A DNA stretch of 64,000 nucleotides, from assembly GCF_023618015.1 (NCBI RefSeq), contig NZ_JAJKBJ010000009.1, positions 1 to 64,000 on the forward strand, read 5' to 3'. The notes under the pieces are model-generated. The model did not search any database and was not told the DNA's origin. It saw only the letters and a program-made list of their open reading frames with translations. Source of the stretch: Legionella maioricensis (lineage in GTDB: Bacteria; Pseudomonadota; Gammaproteobacteria; Legionellales; Legionellaceae). Shown in pieces: positions 46,428 through 56,951 of the stretch. A program made the translations under genes and the position numbers. How positions within the stretch are numbered: position 1 is the stretch's first letter; every line of letters starts with the position of its first letter.

Positions 46428-49049
46428 ATGGTTTACTTAGCCAAAGAAGTCTTGCCAGTTAATATTGAAGACGAGTTAAAGCAATCCTATTTAGACTACG
46501 CTATGAGTGTTATCGTAGGTAGAGCATTACCTGATGTTCGCGATGGATTAAAGCCCGTACACAGGCGAGTTCTTTTTGCGATGAGTGAATTAGGTAATGA
46601 TTGGAATAAACCTTATAAAAAATCTGCACGTGTGGTGGGGGACGTCATCGGTAAATACCATCCTCATGGTGATACGGCAGTGTACGATACCATAGTTCGT
46701 ATGGCACAGCCTTTTTCATTACGCTATCTTTTGGTTGATGGTCAAGGAAACTTTGGTTCTGTCGATGGAGATGCTCCGGCAGCCATGCGATACACTGAAG
46801 TAAGAATGTCCAAAGTGGCCCATGCTTTATTAGCGGATTTAGATAAAGAAACCGTTGATTTTAGTCCTAACTATGATGAAACAGAATTTGCTCCTGTTGT
46901 TTTACCCTCCCGAGTCCCTAATTTATTAGTTAATGGTTCTTCGGGTATTGCCGTAGGTATGGCAACCAACATTCCGCCACATAATCTCACCGAAGTTATT
47001 AATGCATGTATTGCTCTGGTGGATGAGCCTGAGACCAGTCTTGACGATCTAATGGAAATTATTCCAGGGCCAGATTTTCCTACAGCCGCTATTATCAATG
47101 GCAGAGCTGGAATTATTCAAGGTTACCGCACTGGAAAAGGGCGGGTGGTCATTCGTGCCCGAACTGAAATCGAGACGGATGAACAGTCTGGCCGACAAGC
47201 TATTATTATTCATGAATTACCTTATCAGGTTAATAAAGCGCGTTTGGTTGAGCGTATTGCAGAATTGGTTCGAGATAAGAAAATTGAAGGTATTTCCGGG
47301 CTGAGAGATGAATCTGATAAACAAGGTATGCGGGTAGTCATCGAATTAAAGCGTAATGAAGTGGCCGATGTTATTTTAAATAATTTGTATGCCCACACCC
47401 AAATGCAAAATGTATTTGGGATTAATATGGTTGCGCTGGTGGATGGTCAGCCCCGTACTCTGAATTTGAAGCAAATTCTGGAGTACTTCATTAAACATCG
47501 ACGTGAAGTAGTGACCAGACGAACTATATTTGAATTGAAAAAAGCCCGGGGCCGTGCTCATTTGTTAGAGGGGTTGGGAATTGCTCTGGCTAATATTGAT
47601 GAGATGATTGAACTGATTAAACAATCTCCAACACCTCAGGATGCAAAAGAGGCCTTGTTAGCTAGGTTATGGCAACCTGGCTTGGTTAAAGGGATGTTAG
47701 ACCAAGCGGGAAGCAATGCTTCCAGACCGGATGATTTAACTCCTGAGTTTGGTCTTGGGGATGCCGGATATCGATTGTCTGCAGCTCAGGCCCAGGCCAT
47801 TCTGGAATTGAGACTTCATCGCTTAACGGCTCTGGAACAAGATAAAATTCTTAATGAGTTTGAAGAGTTGCTGCGTCTTATAAAAGAGTTATTGGATATA
47901 CTTGCTTCTCCTGAGCGACTCATGCAAGTGATTCGTGATGAATTATTAGAGATAAAAACACAGTTTGGCGATGAGCGACGCACTGAAATTACTGCCTCAC
48001 AAGAAGATTTAACCATTGAAGATTTGATTACTGAAGAAGATGTGGTGGTTACTTTATCTCATCAGGGTTATGTGAAATATCAACCAATTACTGCTTATCA
48101 GGCTCAGCGCCGCGGCGGTAAAGGTAAATCAGCAACCCATGTTAAAGATGAGGATTTTGTAGAGCGTTTAGTTATTGCCAGTACTCATGATACCTTACTT
48201 TGTTTCTCGAATCATGGAAAATTGTATTGGTTGAAAGCCTATCAACTTCCTTTAGCCAGCCGTATTTCTCGGGGACGGCCGATCATCAACATACTTCCTC
48301 TCGCAGAAGGTGAGGAAATTAATGCCATGCTTCCTGTACGTGAATATAAAGAAGAATATTATGTATTCATGGCTACCAAGAAAGGAACAGTTAAGAAAGT
48401 CTCTTTAAATGCCTTTAGCAGACCTCGTTCCAATGGAATTATTGCAGTAGATTTGGATGAGGATGATAGTTTAGTCGGTGTTGATATTACTGATGGTACC
48501 AGAGACATCATGTTATTTACTGATGCTGGAAAAGTGATTCGTTTTGATGAAAACAAGGTACGACCTATGGGACGGACGGCTCGTGGGGTGCGTGGAATCA
48601 GAATAGAAGACGGTCAGGCCGTGAAATCTCTGGTTGTGGTTCATCCCAATGGAACTATTCTTACTGCTACCGAAAATGGGTATGGTAAACGAACCGAGAT
48701 AGATGAGTATCGTGTTTCAGGACGGGGTGGCCAAGGGGTAATCTCCATTCAGGTGACAGAGCGTAATGGTAAAGTGGTTCGATCATTACAAGTCACTGAT
48801 AGTGATGAAGCCATGTTAATCACTGATAAAGGCACTTTAGTTCGATTTAAGGTTAATGAGTTGTCTATTATTGGTAGAAACACTCAAGGGGTTCGTCTGA
48901 TTAACGTCAGTCCTGGTGAACATGTCGTTGGAATGCAGAAAATTGAAGATCTGGGTGAAGAATCTGAGGAGTTAGATGATTCTGAAAATTCAGAAGAAGT
49001 AAACTCAACAGAAAGTGAAGATCATAATGATGAAAACCAGGATTTATAA
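46428..49049 (+). CDS. gyrA: DNA gyrase subunit A
   Basis: The 873-aa A subunit of the A2B2 topoisomerase that introduces negative supercoils. The catalytic Tyr122 is in [10 protein letters not shown]. The quinolone-resistance region [10 protein letters not shown] has Thr83 and Asp87, the susceptible-type residues known for Legionella. Six C-terminal beta-pinwheel repeats follow; the GyrA box shows as [10 protein letters not shown], and [12 protein letters not shown] and [10 protein letters not shown] are pinwheel blades. An acidic tail ends the protein. It is the first gene of a block in which serC overlaps its end by 23 bases. Confidence 0.98.
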   Translation: MVYLAKEVLPVNIEDELKQSYLDYAMSVIVGRALPDVRDGLKPVHRRVLFAMSELGNDWNKPYKKSARVVGDVIGKYHPHGDTAVYDTIVRMAQPFSLRYLLVDGQGNFGSVDGDAPAAMRYTEVRMSKVAHALLADLDKETVDFSPNYDETEFAPVVLPSRVPNLLVNGSSGIAVGMATNIPPHNLTEVINACIALVDEPETSLDDLMEIIPGPDFPTAAIINGRAGIIQGYRTGKGRVVIRARTEIETDEQSGRQAIIIHELPYQVNKARLVERIAELVRDKKIEGISGLRDESDKQGMRVVIELKRNEVADVILNNLYAHTQMQNVFGINMVALVDGQPRTLNLKQILEYFIKHRREVVTRRTIFELKKARGRAHLLEGLGIALANIDEMIELIKQSPTPQDAKEALLARLWQPGLVKGMLDQAGSNASRPDDLTPEFGLGDAGYRLSAAQAQAILELRLHRLTALEQDKILNEFEELLRLIKELLDILASPERLMQVIRDELLEIKTQFGDERRTEITASQEDLTIEDLITEEDVVVTLSHQGYVKYQPITAYQAQRRGGKGKSATHVKDEDFVERLVIASTHDTLLCFSNHGKLYWLKAYQLPLASRISRGRPIINILPLAEGEEINAMLPVREYKEEYYVFMATKKGTVKKVSLNAFSRPRSNGIIAVDLDEDDSLVGVDITDGTRDIMLFTDAGKVIRFDENKVRPMGRTARGVRGIRIEDGQAVKSLVVVHPNGTILTATENGYGKRTEIDEYRVSGRGGQGVISIQVTERNGKVVRSLQVTDSDEAMLITDKGTLVRFKVNELSIIGRNTQGVRLINVSPGEHVVGMQKIEDLGEESEELDDSENSEEVNSTESEDHNDENQDL

Positions 49050-50118
49050 TTTTGGTGCAGGTCCTGCAATGCTTCCTGAGCCTATCCTTAAAGAGGCTCA
49101 GGAGGAACTGCTCAATTGGCAAGATATGGGCGTGTCCATTCTCGAGTTGGGCCACCGAACACCTGAATTTACCGGGCTTTTAAAGCATGCAGAGCAATCG
49201 CTTAGAGCATTATTAACCATACCAGAAAACTATCATGTTTTATTTTTGGGTGGCGCAGCACGAATGCAGTTCGCTATGATTCCCATGAATTTTTTATCTC
49301 CTCAGGAAGAGGCGGGTTACCTCATTACCGGCATTTGGTCCCAGATGGCATTTCAGGAGGCAGAACGCCTGAAAAAAGCCTATAGTCTGGTAAATGAAGA
49401 TAAAGATGGTTTTAAATCAATCCCTGAGCAGGGGAATTGGGTAGTAAGAGACAATACTAAATACATTTATTATACCCCCAATGAAACAGTCAACGGCGTT
49501 AGATTTCCTTATGTGCCTAAAACCTCCGATCTGCCTCTGATTGCTGATATGACTTCCTGCTTATTGAGTGAGCCAATAGACGTTAAGCAATATGGATTAA
49601 TATTTGCCGGCGCTCAAAAAAACATTGCTAATGCTGGGCTAACTATTGTGATTGTTCGTGAGGATTTATTGGCCAAATTGCCAGAACCGCCTGTGCCTAC
49701 TATGTTAGATTATAAACTACAGGCAGAACATCATTCTCTTTATGCTACTTCCCCGGTATTTAATTGTTATTTAGCTGATAAAATGTTTGATTGGATTAAA
49801 GCTCAGGGTGGTGTCGATGCTTTATTTCGTCAAAATTGTTTAAAAGCAGCCAAGTTATATCAATATCTTGATTCAACCGATTTTTATCTGACCCATGTCG
49901 CAAAAGATGCTCGTTCTCTTATGAATGTTTGTTTTTCACTAAAAAATTCTACTTTAGAAAATAAGTTCATCACATTAGCTGAAAAACAGGGGCTTTATGC
50001 GTTAAAAGGACATCGATATGTTGGGGGGCTGCGTGCTAGTCTTTATAATGCGATGCCAATGGCTGGGGTTGATGCCTTAATTAATTTTATGACTCAATTC
50101 GCGAAGGAAAACAGTTAG
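49027..50118 (+). CDS. serC: Phosphoserine aminotransferase
   Basis: A 363-aa PLP enzyme making phosphoserine (serine path) and 4-phosphohydroxythreonine (PLP path). It shows [33 protein letters not shown], the PLP lysine in [13 protein letters not shown], and the C-terminal [19 protein letters not shown] 49,027 lies inside gyrA's last 23 bases; GTG 49,015 is also in frame but unneeded, and ATG 49,030 would give the compact family start. The C-terminus overlaps aroA's GTG by one base. The serC-aroA pair is an old gammaproteobacterial arrangement. Confidence 0.97.
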   Translation: MMKTRIYNFGAGPAMLPEPILKEAQEELLNWQDMGVSILELGHRTPEFTGLLKHAEQSLRALLTIPENYHVLFLGGAARMQFAMIPMNFLSPQEEAGYLITGIWSQMAFQEAERLKKAYSLVNEDKDGFKSIPEQGNWVVRDNTKYIYYTPNETVNGVRFPYVPKTSDLPLIADMTSCLLSEPIDVKQYGLIFAGAQKNIANAGLTIVIVREDLLAKLPEPPVPTMLDYKLQAEHHSLYATSPVFNCYLADKMFDWIKAQGGVDALFRQNCLKAAKLYQYLDSTDFYLTHVAKDARSLMNVCFSLKNSTLENKFITLAEKQGLYALKGHRYVGGLRASLYNAMPMAGVDALINFMTQFAKENS

Positions 50119-51434
50119 TGAGAATACTTAATTTAGTGAGTCATCCGGTTCACTCTATAGCCGGTGATATTACAGTTCCCGGTGATAAATCCATTTCTCA
50201 TCGCTCAATAATATTTGGTGCTTTGGCAAAAGGGACTACAGTTATCACGGGTTTTCTTGATGGTGATGATTGTATGGCTACTCTTGCGGCATTTAAAACG
50301 ATGGGTGTAGAAATAGAAGGGCCGATCAATCACCAGGTGGTGATCCATGGAGTCGGTAAATATGGCTTAAAAAAACCTAACCAAATTATTGATTGTGGGA
50401 ACTCTGGAACCAGTATGCGTTTGCTTGCCGGTTTGCTCTCTGCTCAACCATTCGACAGTGAACTTACTGGGGATGAAAGCCTATTAAAGAGGCCCATGTT
50501 GAGAGTAAGTAAACCATTAACCCAAATGGGAGCAGATATTTCTACTCATGAGGGAAAGCCGCCTATTATCATCAAAGGTGGCAAAGAACTAAGTGCCATA
50601 AATTACGTAATGCCTGAAGCCAGCGCACAGGTTAAGTCATGTATTTTATTAGCTGGGCTTTATGCAAAGGGGCAAACCAGAATAACAGAGACAGGCATAA
50701 GTCGCGATCACACTGAGCTGATGTTAAAAACATTTTCTTATCCCGTACATCAATCGGGACAATCAATAGAAATCAATGCTGATGGTGAATGCCAGGGAAC
50801 CAATATAAATGTACCAGGAGATATATCCTCAGCCGCATTTTTTATTGTTGCTGCTACCATTATCCCAGGCTCCAGTGTTTTAATACGCAATGTTGGCATT
50901 AATCCAACACGCACAGGGATTATTCATATATTAAAAGAAATGGGCGCTGATATTACGATTTTAAATCAGCGCTACTATGGTGAGGAACAGGTTGCTGATT
51001 TACAAGTTAATTATTCATCCTTAAAAGGAGTGGACATACCTTCTTCAATGGTGCCCCTGGCAATTGATGAGTTTCCCATTGTTTTTATCGCCGCTGCGTG
51101 TGCCAAAGGTCAAACAACCCTTAAAGGTGCTAAAGAGCTTCGTTTAAAAGAAAGTGATCGCATAGGTGCTATGGTCGACGGTTTACTGCAATTAGGAATA
51201 GAAGCAGAAGGCTTTGAAGATGGAATTTCGATTAAGGGCGGTGTAATGCACGGAGGAGTAGTTGACAGTAGGGGGGATCATCGCATCGCTATGTCTTTTG
51301 CTATTGCCGGTGCCGTATCCAGTGAACCTATAACCATCAAGAATTGTGCTAACGTTACCACATCCTTTCCTGCTTTTGTAACTACTGCAAATGAACTTCA
51401 TTTTCAAATAGAGGAATTAATTGATAATGCATGA
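50118..51434 (+). CDS. aroA: EPSP synthase
   Basis: A 438-aa enzyme joining shikimate-3-phosphate and PEP on the aromatic amino acid path. VPGDKSISHRSIIFGALAKG, DCGNSGTSMRLLAGLLSAQP and LKESDRIGAM signature motifs are complete. Class: the sequence has bacterial class II-like traits, with GNSGTSMRL where class I enzymes have GNAGTAMRPL; the class II call is tentative. It starts at GTG 50,118, overlapping the serC stop. Its own 3' end overlaps cmk by 8 bases, so the genes are translationally linked. Confidence 0.96.
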   Translation: MRILNLVSHPVHSIAGDITVPGDKSISHRSIIFGALAKGTTVITGFLDGDDCMATLAAFKTMGVEIEGPINHQVVIHGVGKYGLKKPNQIIDCGNSGTSMRLLAGLLSAQPFDSELTGDESLLKRPMLRVSKPLTQMGADISTHEGKPPIIIKGGKELSAINYVMPEASAQVKSCILLAGLYAKGQTRITETGISRDHTELMLKTFSYPVHQSGQSIEINADGECQGTNINVPGDISSAAFFIVAATIIPGSSVLIRNVGINPTRTGIIHILKEMGADITILNQRYYGEEQVADLQVNYSSLKGVDIPSSMVPLAIDEFPIVFIAAACAKGQTTLKGAKELRLKESDRIGAMVDGLLQLGIEAEGFEDGISIKGGVMHGGVVDSRGDHRIAMSFAIAGAVSSEPITIKNCANVTTSFPAFVTTANELHFQIEELIDNA

Positions 51435-52116
51435 AAAAAATGTACCCGTCATTACTTTGGATGGGCCCAGTGGGACCGGTAAAGGAACTATATGTAACTT
51501 ACTAGCCAAACATCTTCATTGGAATATGCTTGATAGCGGCGCAATTTATCGCGTCTTAGCTTATGCAGCACGAAAAAATGGAGTGGAAGCTAATGAAATC
51601 GATAAACTAACTCATTTAGCTTTTTCTTTAAATTTACGTTTTGAATCGACCGAAGATAATGGTTCCAGGGTTGTGCTTGATAATACAGACATTACTCAAC
51701 AAATTCGTAGTGAGCAATGCGGGCAAGATGCATCAAAAATTGCGGTAATTCCTGAGGTAAGACAGGCCTTATTAGAACGTCAACGGGGCTTTGCCAAATT
51801 GCCCGGCTTGGTTACTGATGGCCGTGATATGGGAACAGTGGTGTTTCCAAATGCATTTTTAAAGATTTTTTTATATGCAAATGAAGAAGAAAGAGCAAAT
51901 AGACGTTTTTTACAGTTGAAAGAAAAAGAAATTAATGTTAGCCTCGCGCAGGTTGTAGAAGAACTGGCTAAACGTGATACAAGGGATACTGCACGAACAC
52001 ATGCACCACTAAAACCAGCTCAAGATGCAGTACAGATTGATACAACCGGACTATCAATTGTACAAGTGTTCAATATTGTATTAAAATTATTGGATGAACG
52101 CTTGAAAGATTTATAG
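51427..52116 (+). CDS. cmk: Cytidylate kinase
   Basis: A 229-aa nucleotide kinase phosphorylating CMP and dCMP. P-loop DGPSGTGKGTI (about residues 9-19), the CMP-binding LDSGAIYR and DGRDMGTVVFP, and RDTRDTARTHAPLKPA motifs are intact. ATG 51,427 is used; TTG 51,421 is also in frame. It overlaps aroA by 8 bases. rpsA follows after 66 bases that contain a weak hairpin (GAAAGGTGAG with CTCATTCTTTC), the classical cmk-rpsA pairing. Confidence 0.96.
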   Translation: MHEKNVPVITLDGPSGTGKGTICNLLAKHLHWNMLDSGAIYRVLAYAARKNGVEANEIDKLTHLAFSLNLRFESTEDNGSRVVLDNTDITQQIRSEQCGQDASKIAVIPEVRQALLERQRGFAKLPGLVTDGRDMGTVVFPNAFLKIFLYANEEERANRRFLQLKEKEINVSLAQVVEELAKRDTRDTARTHAPLKPAQDAVQIDTTGLSIVQVFNIVLKLLDERLKDL

Positions 52117-52182
52117 TTATTTTGTTGGGGGAAAGGTGAGTGGGACTCATTCTTTCATTTTTTTACTAAAGAGTTTACTAAC

Positions 52183-53859
52183 ATGTCTGAAAGTTTCAAA
52201 GAACTATTTGAGCAAAGTATTATCGGCGCTCAATTTTATCCTGGTGCCATTATTTCTGCTAAAGTTATCGGTATTGATGATGATTTCGTCACTTTAAATG
52301 CCGGCTTAAAATCAGAAGGTATTGTTCCCGTAGAAGAATTCTATGATAAAGATGGCAGCCTGGAAATTAGCCTAGGTGATACTGTCGAAGTGGCATTAGA
52401 TTCAGTTGAAGATGGCCACGGCGAAACGCTGCTTTCAAGAGAAAAAGCCAAGCGTCAGGAAGCATGGCGCAAATTATCCAAGTCACATGAAAATAATGAA
52501 ACAGTTACTGGTCTTATTTCTGGTAAAGTTAAAGGTGGCTTTACAGTTGAAATTGGTACCATACGCGCATTTTTACCTGGCTCATTAGTTGATGTAAGAC
52601 CTGTAAGAGATCCATCTTACCTTGAAGGTAAAGAACTTGAGTTTAAAGTAATCAAAATGGATCTGAAGCGCAACAATATTGTTGTATCACGTCGTGCAGT
52701 TGTTGAAGAAGAAAGCAGTGCTGATAGACAAGCACTACTTGAGTCCTTGCATGATGGCCAAGAGCTTCACGGTATTGTTAAAAACCTTACCGATTACGGT
52801 GCGTTTATTGATTTAGGTGGTATTGACGGCCTATTACACATCACTGATATCTCCTGGAAGCGTGTGAAGCATCCTAGTGAACTATTATCAGTTGGCCAAG
52901 ATGTAAAAGTAAAAGTATTAAGTTTCGATAGCGAAAGAAACCGTGTTTCTTTAGGTATGAAACAATTAGGAAACGATCCTTGGGTTGATTTGGTTGAAAG
53001 ATACCCTATAGGTAAGAGATTACAAGGCAAAGTAACTAATATTACAGATTATGGTTGCTTTGTAGAAATTGAAGAAGGTGTGGAAGGTCTGGTTCACATG
53101 TCTGAAATGGATTGGACTAATAAAAACGTTCATCCAAGTAAAGTAGTATCTATGGGTGACTTAGTCGACGTTATGGTTCTTGAAATTGATGAAGACAGAC
53201 GCCGTATCTCTTTAGGTATGAAACAATGTGTTGGCAATCCATGGCAACAATTTGCATCAGTACACAATAAAGGCCAAAAAGTCAGCGGTAAAATACGTTC
53301 TATTACTGATTTTGGAATCTTCATTGGTCTTGATGGTGAAATTGACGGACTTGTTCACTTGTCTGATATTTCCTGGACTGTTGCTGGCGAAGAAGCTGTG
53401 AAACAATTTAAGAAAGGTCAAGAGTTAGAAGCTGTTATTTTAGCAATAGACCCAGAGCGTGAGCGTATTTCTTTAGGGTTAAAACAACTTGAAGGGGATA
53501 ACTTTACAAGTTTTGTTGATGAGTACACTAAAGGCGCAATAGTTAAAGGTAAAGTAACTGCTGTAGACGCAAAAACAGTTACTGTTGCATTAGCAGATGA
53601 TATTACTGGTACTATTCGTGCTAGTGAGTTATCCGATGAGCGCGTTGATGATGCTACCACCTTAGTTAAAGAAGGTGATGAGATTGAAGCCAAAATCATG
53701 AATGTTGATCGAAAAAATCGTTCAATAACTCTTTCAGTTAAAGCGAAAGATGCTCAAGATGAAGCGGATGCAATCAAGAAATACTCAAGAGCAGAAGGTA
53801 CATCAACAACTCTAGGTGATTTGTTGAAAGAAAAAATGGCTAGTAAAGAAGGCGAATAA
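52183..53859 (+). CDS. rpsA: 30S ribosomal protein S1
   Basis: A 558-aa mRNA-binding protein of the 30S subunit with six S1 (OB-fold) domains. Domain landmarks are [75 protein letters not shown] and [20 protein letters not shown], followed by a sixth, more divergent domain ([20 protein letters not shown]). Length matches E. coli S1 (557). A terminator lies at 53,881. Its leader after cmk has a stem-loop and T-run, so it may have its own control, as S1 often represses its own mRNA. Confidence 0.98.
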   Translation: MSESFKELFEQSIIGAQFYPGAIISAKVIGIDDDFVTLNAGLKSEGIVPVEEFYDKDGSLEISLGDTVEVALDSVEDGHGETLLSREKAKRQEAWRKLSKSHENNETVTGLISGKVKGGFTVEIGTIRAFLPGSLVDVRPVRDPSYLEGKELEFKVIKMDLKRNNIVVSRRAVVEEESSADRQALLESLHDGQELHGIVKNLTDYGAFIDLGGIDGLLHITDISWKRVKHPSELLSVGQDVKVKVLSFDSERNRVSLGMKQLGNDPWVDLVERYPIGKRLQGKVTNITDYGCFVEIEEGVEGLVHMSEMDWTNKNVHPSKVVSMGDLVDVMVLEIDEDRRRISLGMKQCVGNPWQQFASVHNKGQKVSGKIRSITDFGIFIGLDGEIDGLVHLSDISWTVAGEEAVKQFKKGQELEAVILAIDPERERISLGLKQLEGDNFTSFVDEYTKGAIVKGKVTAVDAKTVTVALADDITGTIRASELSDERVDDATTLVKEGDEIEAKIMNVDRKNRSITLSVKAKDAQDEADAIKKYSRAEGTSTTLGDLLKEKMASKEGE

Positions 53860-53880
53860 CCTATTTACAGCTAGGAATTT

Positions 53881-53910
53881 AAAAAGCGTAGAGTGATCTA
53901 CGCTTTTTTT
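53881..53910 (+). terminator. Rho-independent terminator of rpsA
   Basis: AAAAAGCGTAG pairs with CTACGCTTTTT around a six-base loop and is followed by a T-run at 53,904-53,910. It lies 21 bases past the rpsA stop. Because of its A/T arms it would also work on the opposite strand. Confidence 0.85.
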
Positions 53911-53957
53911 ATTCGTATGAATAGAATTTGTAGAATGACCATCGTTTAAGAATTCGT

Positions 53958-54093
53958 AGCGTCTCAATAAATTCGAGAAATTACGTCATCCCGAACAACG
54001 TGAGGGATCTCCAGACTCAAGGCACAGCGCCACTTTTCAGGAGGTCCCTCACGTTGTTCGGGATGACGTTTTCTGGACTTATTGAGACGTTAC
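53958..54093. repeat. Dispersed palindromic repeat, copy 3 (largest)
   Basis: Core arms CGTCATCCCGAACAACGTGA (53,984) and its reverse complement ending at 54,068 are near perfect, with GAGGGATCTCC/AGGAGGTCCCTC inside. Outer flanks GCGTCTCAATAA and TTATTGAGACGTTAC also pair, giving a hairpin of about 136 bases. The rest of the 53,860-54,286 gap shows no gene. Confidence 0.78.
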
Positions 54094-54286
54094 AAAAATT
54101 CATTGCAACTCTTTCTAAATTGGATGATTTATGAAGAGCAATGGAAACATCACTCTTAGGGGGGGATATTAACAGGCCAGTTAAGAAAAATTATTATTAG
54201 ACTTTATTTAAGGGTTGATGTATCTGACTTATTTAGAATGATCATGTTATGATGATTCATTAGTTTAAAGATGGAAGGAATACTAA

Positions 54287-54577
54287 ATGCGCATATTGAT
54301 GTTGGTCTTATATATAGTGCTTATTATCATTGGCGTTAGTTTTGCTGCTTTAAATGCTTCATCAGTACAAGTTAATTTTTATTTTAAAACATTATCCATG
54401 CCTATATCTGTTCTCATGACCATTATGCTTGGAATTGGCATTTTTATAGGGTTTATACTTTTCATAGGCCGATATTGGCGTTTGAAAATTGAATATCGTA
54501 AAATGAAAGGTCAGTTAAAACTTACGGAAAGAGAAATCAAAAATTTACGCTCAATTCCTTTGCAGGATCAGCATTAA
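54287..54577 (+). CDS. lapA: LapA (YciS) inner-membrane protein
   Basis: A 96-aa protein with two membrane helices (about residues 3-21 and 40-62) and a basic helical tail. The pattern MLVLYIVLIIIGVSFAALNA, SVQVNFYFKTLSMPISVLM and a following charged segment is the LapA/DUF1049 signature. In E. coli LapA supports LapB in LPS quality control at the inner membrane. The gene is followed 48 bases later by lapB, the conserved pair. GGAAGG lies 9-10 bases before the ATG. Confidence 0.92.
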   Translation: MRILMLVLYIVLIIIGVSFAALNASSVQVNFYFKTLSMPISVLMTIMLGIGIFIGFILFIGRYWRLKIEYRKMKGQLKLTEREIKNLRSIPLQDQH

Positions 54578-54624
54578 TTCTTTTATTATGTAGGAACCCA
54601 ATATGCAGAGAGGGAAATTAATAA

Positions 54625-55794
54625 ATGATTGATTTATGGCCACTATTGTTGCCTGCCGCCGCTTGGTCAGGATGGTGGATGGCAAATCGAAGCAATTCAG
54701 ATAAAGATCCTAATGTTTATAACCGTTTATCACGTGAATATGTTGTCGGACTTAATTATTTATTAAATGAACAATCTGATAAGGCAGTTGATATCTTTAT
54801 TAAATTGCTTGAGGTGGATAGCGATACTGTTGAAACACATCTTGCATTGGGTAGTTTGTTTAGACGTCGCGGAGAAGTAGATAGGGCCATTCGCATTCAT
54901 CAGAATTTAATTGCCAGGCCCCAATTGAGTATTCTGCAGAGAAAAGAAGCATTGATGGCCTTGGGGCAAGATTATATGGGCGCCGGGGTTTTTGATCGGG
55001 CGGAGCGAATTTTTTTAGAAGTTGTAGAGCTTGGTGGAAGTAAAGAAACTAGTAGTTTACATGGTTTATTAGCAATCTATCAGCAAGAAAAAGCCTGGGA
55101 AAAAGCATTAGATGTTATAAAAAAACTGGAAATTTCTACTGGCACCAGTCTTCATAATCAGGCTGCTCACTATTATTGTGAAATGGCCAGTCAGGCACTT
55201 AAAGTTAATGCTATTGATAGAGCCATTTATTGTATTAAACAAGCAATGAATGTGGATACTGGATCCGTCAGAGCCAGTTTAATGAATGCAAGCATAGAAA
55301 TGAAAGAAGGGCGATATAAACAAGCAATTCGTTCTTTAAAGCGAGTTCCTGAGCAAGATGCCGAGTTTTTATCAGAAATAATTGAGCCTTTGGTTTTTTG
55401 CCATAAAGAACTGGATTTGATGTCTGATTGTATTCATTATCTTGAGCAAACTCTAGCGGAACATCCTAGAGCCTCTGTAATTTTCGTTATTGCTGAGTAT
55501 TTACGTCAAAGTAAAAGTATGGATGCGGCTATAGATTTTGTAGCCGATAACTTAAGCAAACATCCTTCAATTCGAGGTTTAAATCGACTAATTTATTGGC
55601 ATCTTGAATCAGCTCACGGAAAAGTTCGGGAAAAACTTCAAATGCTTTATGATATTACCAGTAAATTTTTAGACAATAAGCCTATTTATAGATGTGGCCA
55701 TTGTGGCTTTGGTGGTAAACATTTACATTGGCACTGTCCTAGTTGTAAGCAGTGGGGCAGAATGAAACCCATTCATGGTTTGGAAGGGGACTAG
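54625..55794 (+). CDS. lapB: LapB (YciM), LPS assembly/LpxC-turnover adaptor
   Basis: A 389-aa protein with an N-terminal anchor (LWPLLLPAAAWSGWWMANR), about nine tetratricopeptide repeats (for example YNRLSREYVVGLNYLLNEQS) and a C-terminal rubredoxin-like zinc knuckle: YRCGHCGFGGKHLHWHCPSC. Both CxxC pairs are present. LapB acts with FtsH to degrade LpxC and thus balances LPS synthesis (established in E. coli). Its start, ATG 54,625, is preceded by an AGAGAGGGA binding site. The next gene begins 38 bases after its stop. Confidence 0.95.
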   Translation: MIDLWPLLLPAAAWSGWWMANRSNSDKDPNVYNRLSREYVVGLNYLLNEQSDKAVDIFIKLLEVDSDTVETHLALGSLFRRRGEVDRAIRIHQNLIARPQLSILQRKEALMALGQDYMGAGVFDRAERIFLEVVELGGSKETSSLHGLLAIYQQEKAWEKALDVIKKLEISTGTSLHNQAAHYYCEMASQALKVNAIDRAIYCIKQAMNVDTGSVRASLMNASIEMKEGRYKQAIRSLKRVPEQDAEFLSEIIEPLVFCHKELDLMSDCIHYLEQTLAEHPRASVIFVIAEYLRQSKSMDAAIDFVADNLSKHPSIRGLNRLIYWHLESAHGKVREKLQMLYDITSKFLDNKPIYRCGHCGFGGKHLHWHCPSCKQWGRMKPIHGLEGD

Positions 55795-55832
55795 ATTAAA
55801 AATGGAACATTTATATACTATTTTATGAGATT

Positions 55833-56951
55833 ATGATGCAATTTATTGACTTAAAAACACAATATTCTTTAATAGAAAAAAACATTCTCAATAGCATTAA
55901 GAAAGTACTGGATCACGGACAATATATTATGGGCCCAGAAATTGCTGAGCTTGAAAGGCAATTGGCGTCTTTCGTGGGAGTCAAACATGCTATTGTCAAC
56001 TCTAGTGGAACGGATGCCTTATTAATGGCTTTAATGGCATTAGGTATTCAGCCTGGGGATGAGGTTATTACTAGTCCTTTTAGTTTCTTTGCAACCGCTG
56101 AGGTGATTAGTCTTTGTCATGCAATACCTGTTTTTGTTGATATTGATCCCCTGACCTATAATATAGACCCCGAACAACTGGAAGCAGCTATTACTAAGAA
56201 AACAAAAGCAATTATACCAGTGGGCTTATATGGTCAATGCGCTGAGCATGATGTTATTAATGCCATTGCCGAGAAACATGGTATTCCTGTTATTGAAGAT
56301 GCAGCCCAAAGTTTTGGTGCTACTTATAAAGGTAAATATTCCTGCGCTTTATCGACTATTGGTTGTACCAGTTTTTTCCCCTCCAAGCCTCTGGGAGGTT
56401 ATGGTGATTCAGGAGCTTGTTTTACTAATGATGATGCCCTAGCCCAAAAATTGGTTGAAATTAGAATTCATGGGCAAAATGCCCGCTATTGCCATAGTCG
56501 CGTGGGTATTAATGGCCGAATGGATACAATTCAAGCCGCTGTCTTAATTGAGAAAATGAAGATTTTCCCGGATGAAATAAAAATGAGACAACAGGTAGCG
56601 AAGCGCTATGATCAAATGCTTTCTTCATTGGTAAAAACTCCTTATATCATGCCTCATAATACCAGTGTCTATGCTCAATATACTATTGAAGTAAATGACA
56701 GAGAATCTTTTCAAAAGGAAATGCAGGCTGCCGGAATTCCAACAGCAGTACACTATCCTGTGGCAATGCATCAGCAAAAAGCAATGAGTTATCTGAATTA
56801 TAAAACCGGTGATTTTCCTCATTCAGAAAAAGCCAGTCGTCATGTCATCAGTTTACCCATGCATCCCTATCTGGCTGAGCAAGAACAAGAGAAGGTTGTT
56901 TCTGCTGTGAAAAAGGCATTATTAATGGCAGAAGCTGAGGCAGCAATATAA
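55833..56951 (+). CDS. DegT/DnrJ/EryC1-family sugar aminotransferase
   Basis: A 372-aa PLP enzyme of the sugar nucleotide aminotransferase family. It shows FIDLKTQYSLIEKNI, VNSSGTDALLMALMALGI, PSPFSFFATAEVI-type strand (TSPFSFFATAEVI), VIEDAAQSFGA, and the Schiff-base lysine K185 in FFPSKPLGGYGD. It transfers an amino group to keto-sugars for LPS or glycan building. In Legionella and Pseudomonas, genes of this group lie in surface-glycan loci; the sugar here is unknown. It overlaps pyrF by one base, and follows lapB on the same strand, so co-expression with LPS control is plausible. Confidence 0.92.
   Translation: MMQFIDLKTQYSLIEKNILNSIKKVLDHGQYIMGPEIAELERQLASFVGVKHAIVNSSGTDALLMALMALGIQPGDEVITSPFSFFATAEVISLCHAIPVFVDIDPLTYNIDPEQLEAAITKKTKAIIPVGLYGQCAEHDVINAIAEKHGIPVIEDAAQSFGATYKGKYSCALSTIGCTSFFPSKPLGGYGDSGACFTNDDALAQKLVEIRIHGQNARYCHSRVGINGRMDTIQAAVLIEKMKIFPDEIKMRQQVAKRYDQMLSSLVKTPYIMPHNTSVYAQYTIEVNDRESFQKEMQAAGIPTAVHYPVAMHQQKAMSYLNYKTGDFPHSEKASRHVISLPMHPYLAEQEQEKVVSAVKKALLMAEAEAAI

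Noticed and set aside
48907-49155. Minus-strand frame across the gyrA-serC junction
   Set aside because: Antisense to two certain genes; no supporting signal.
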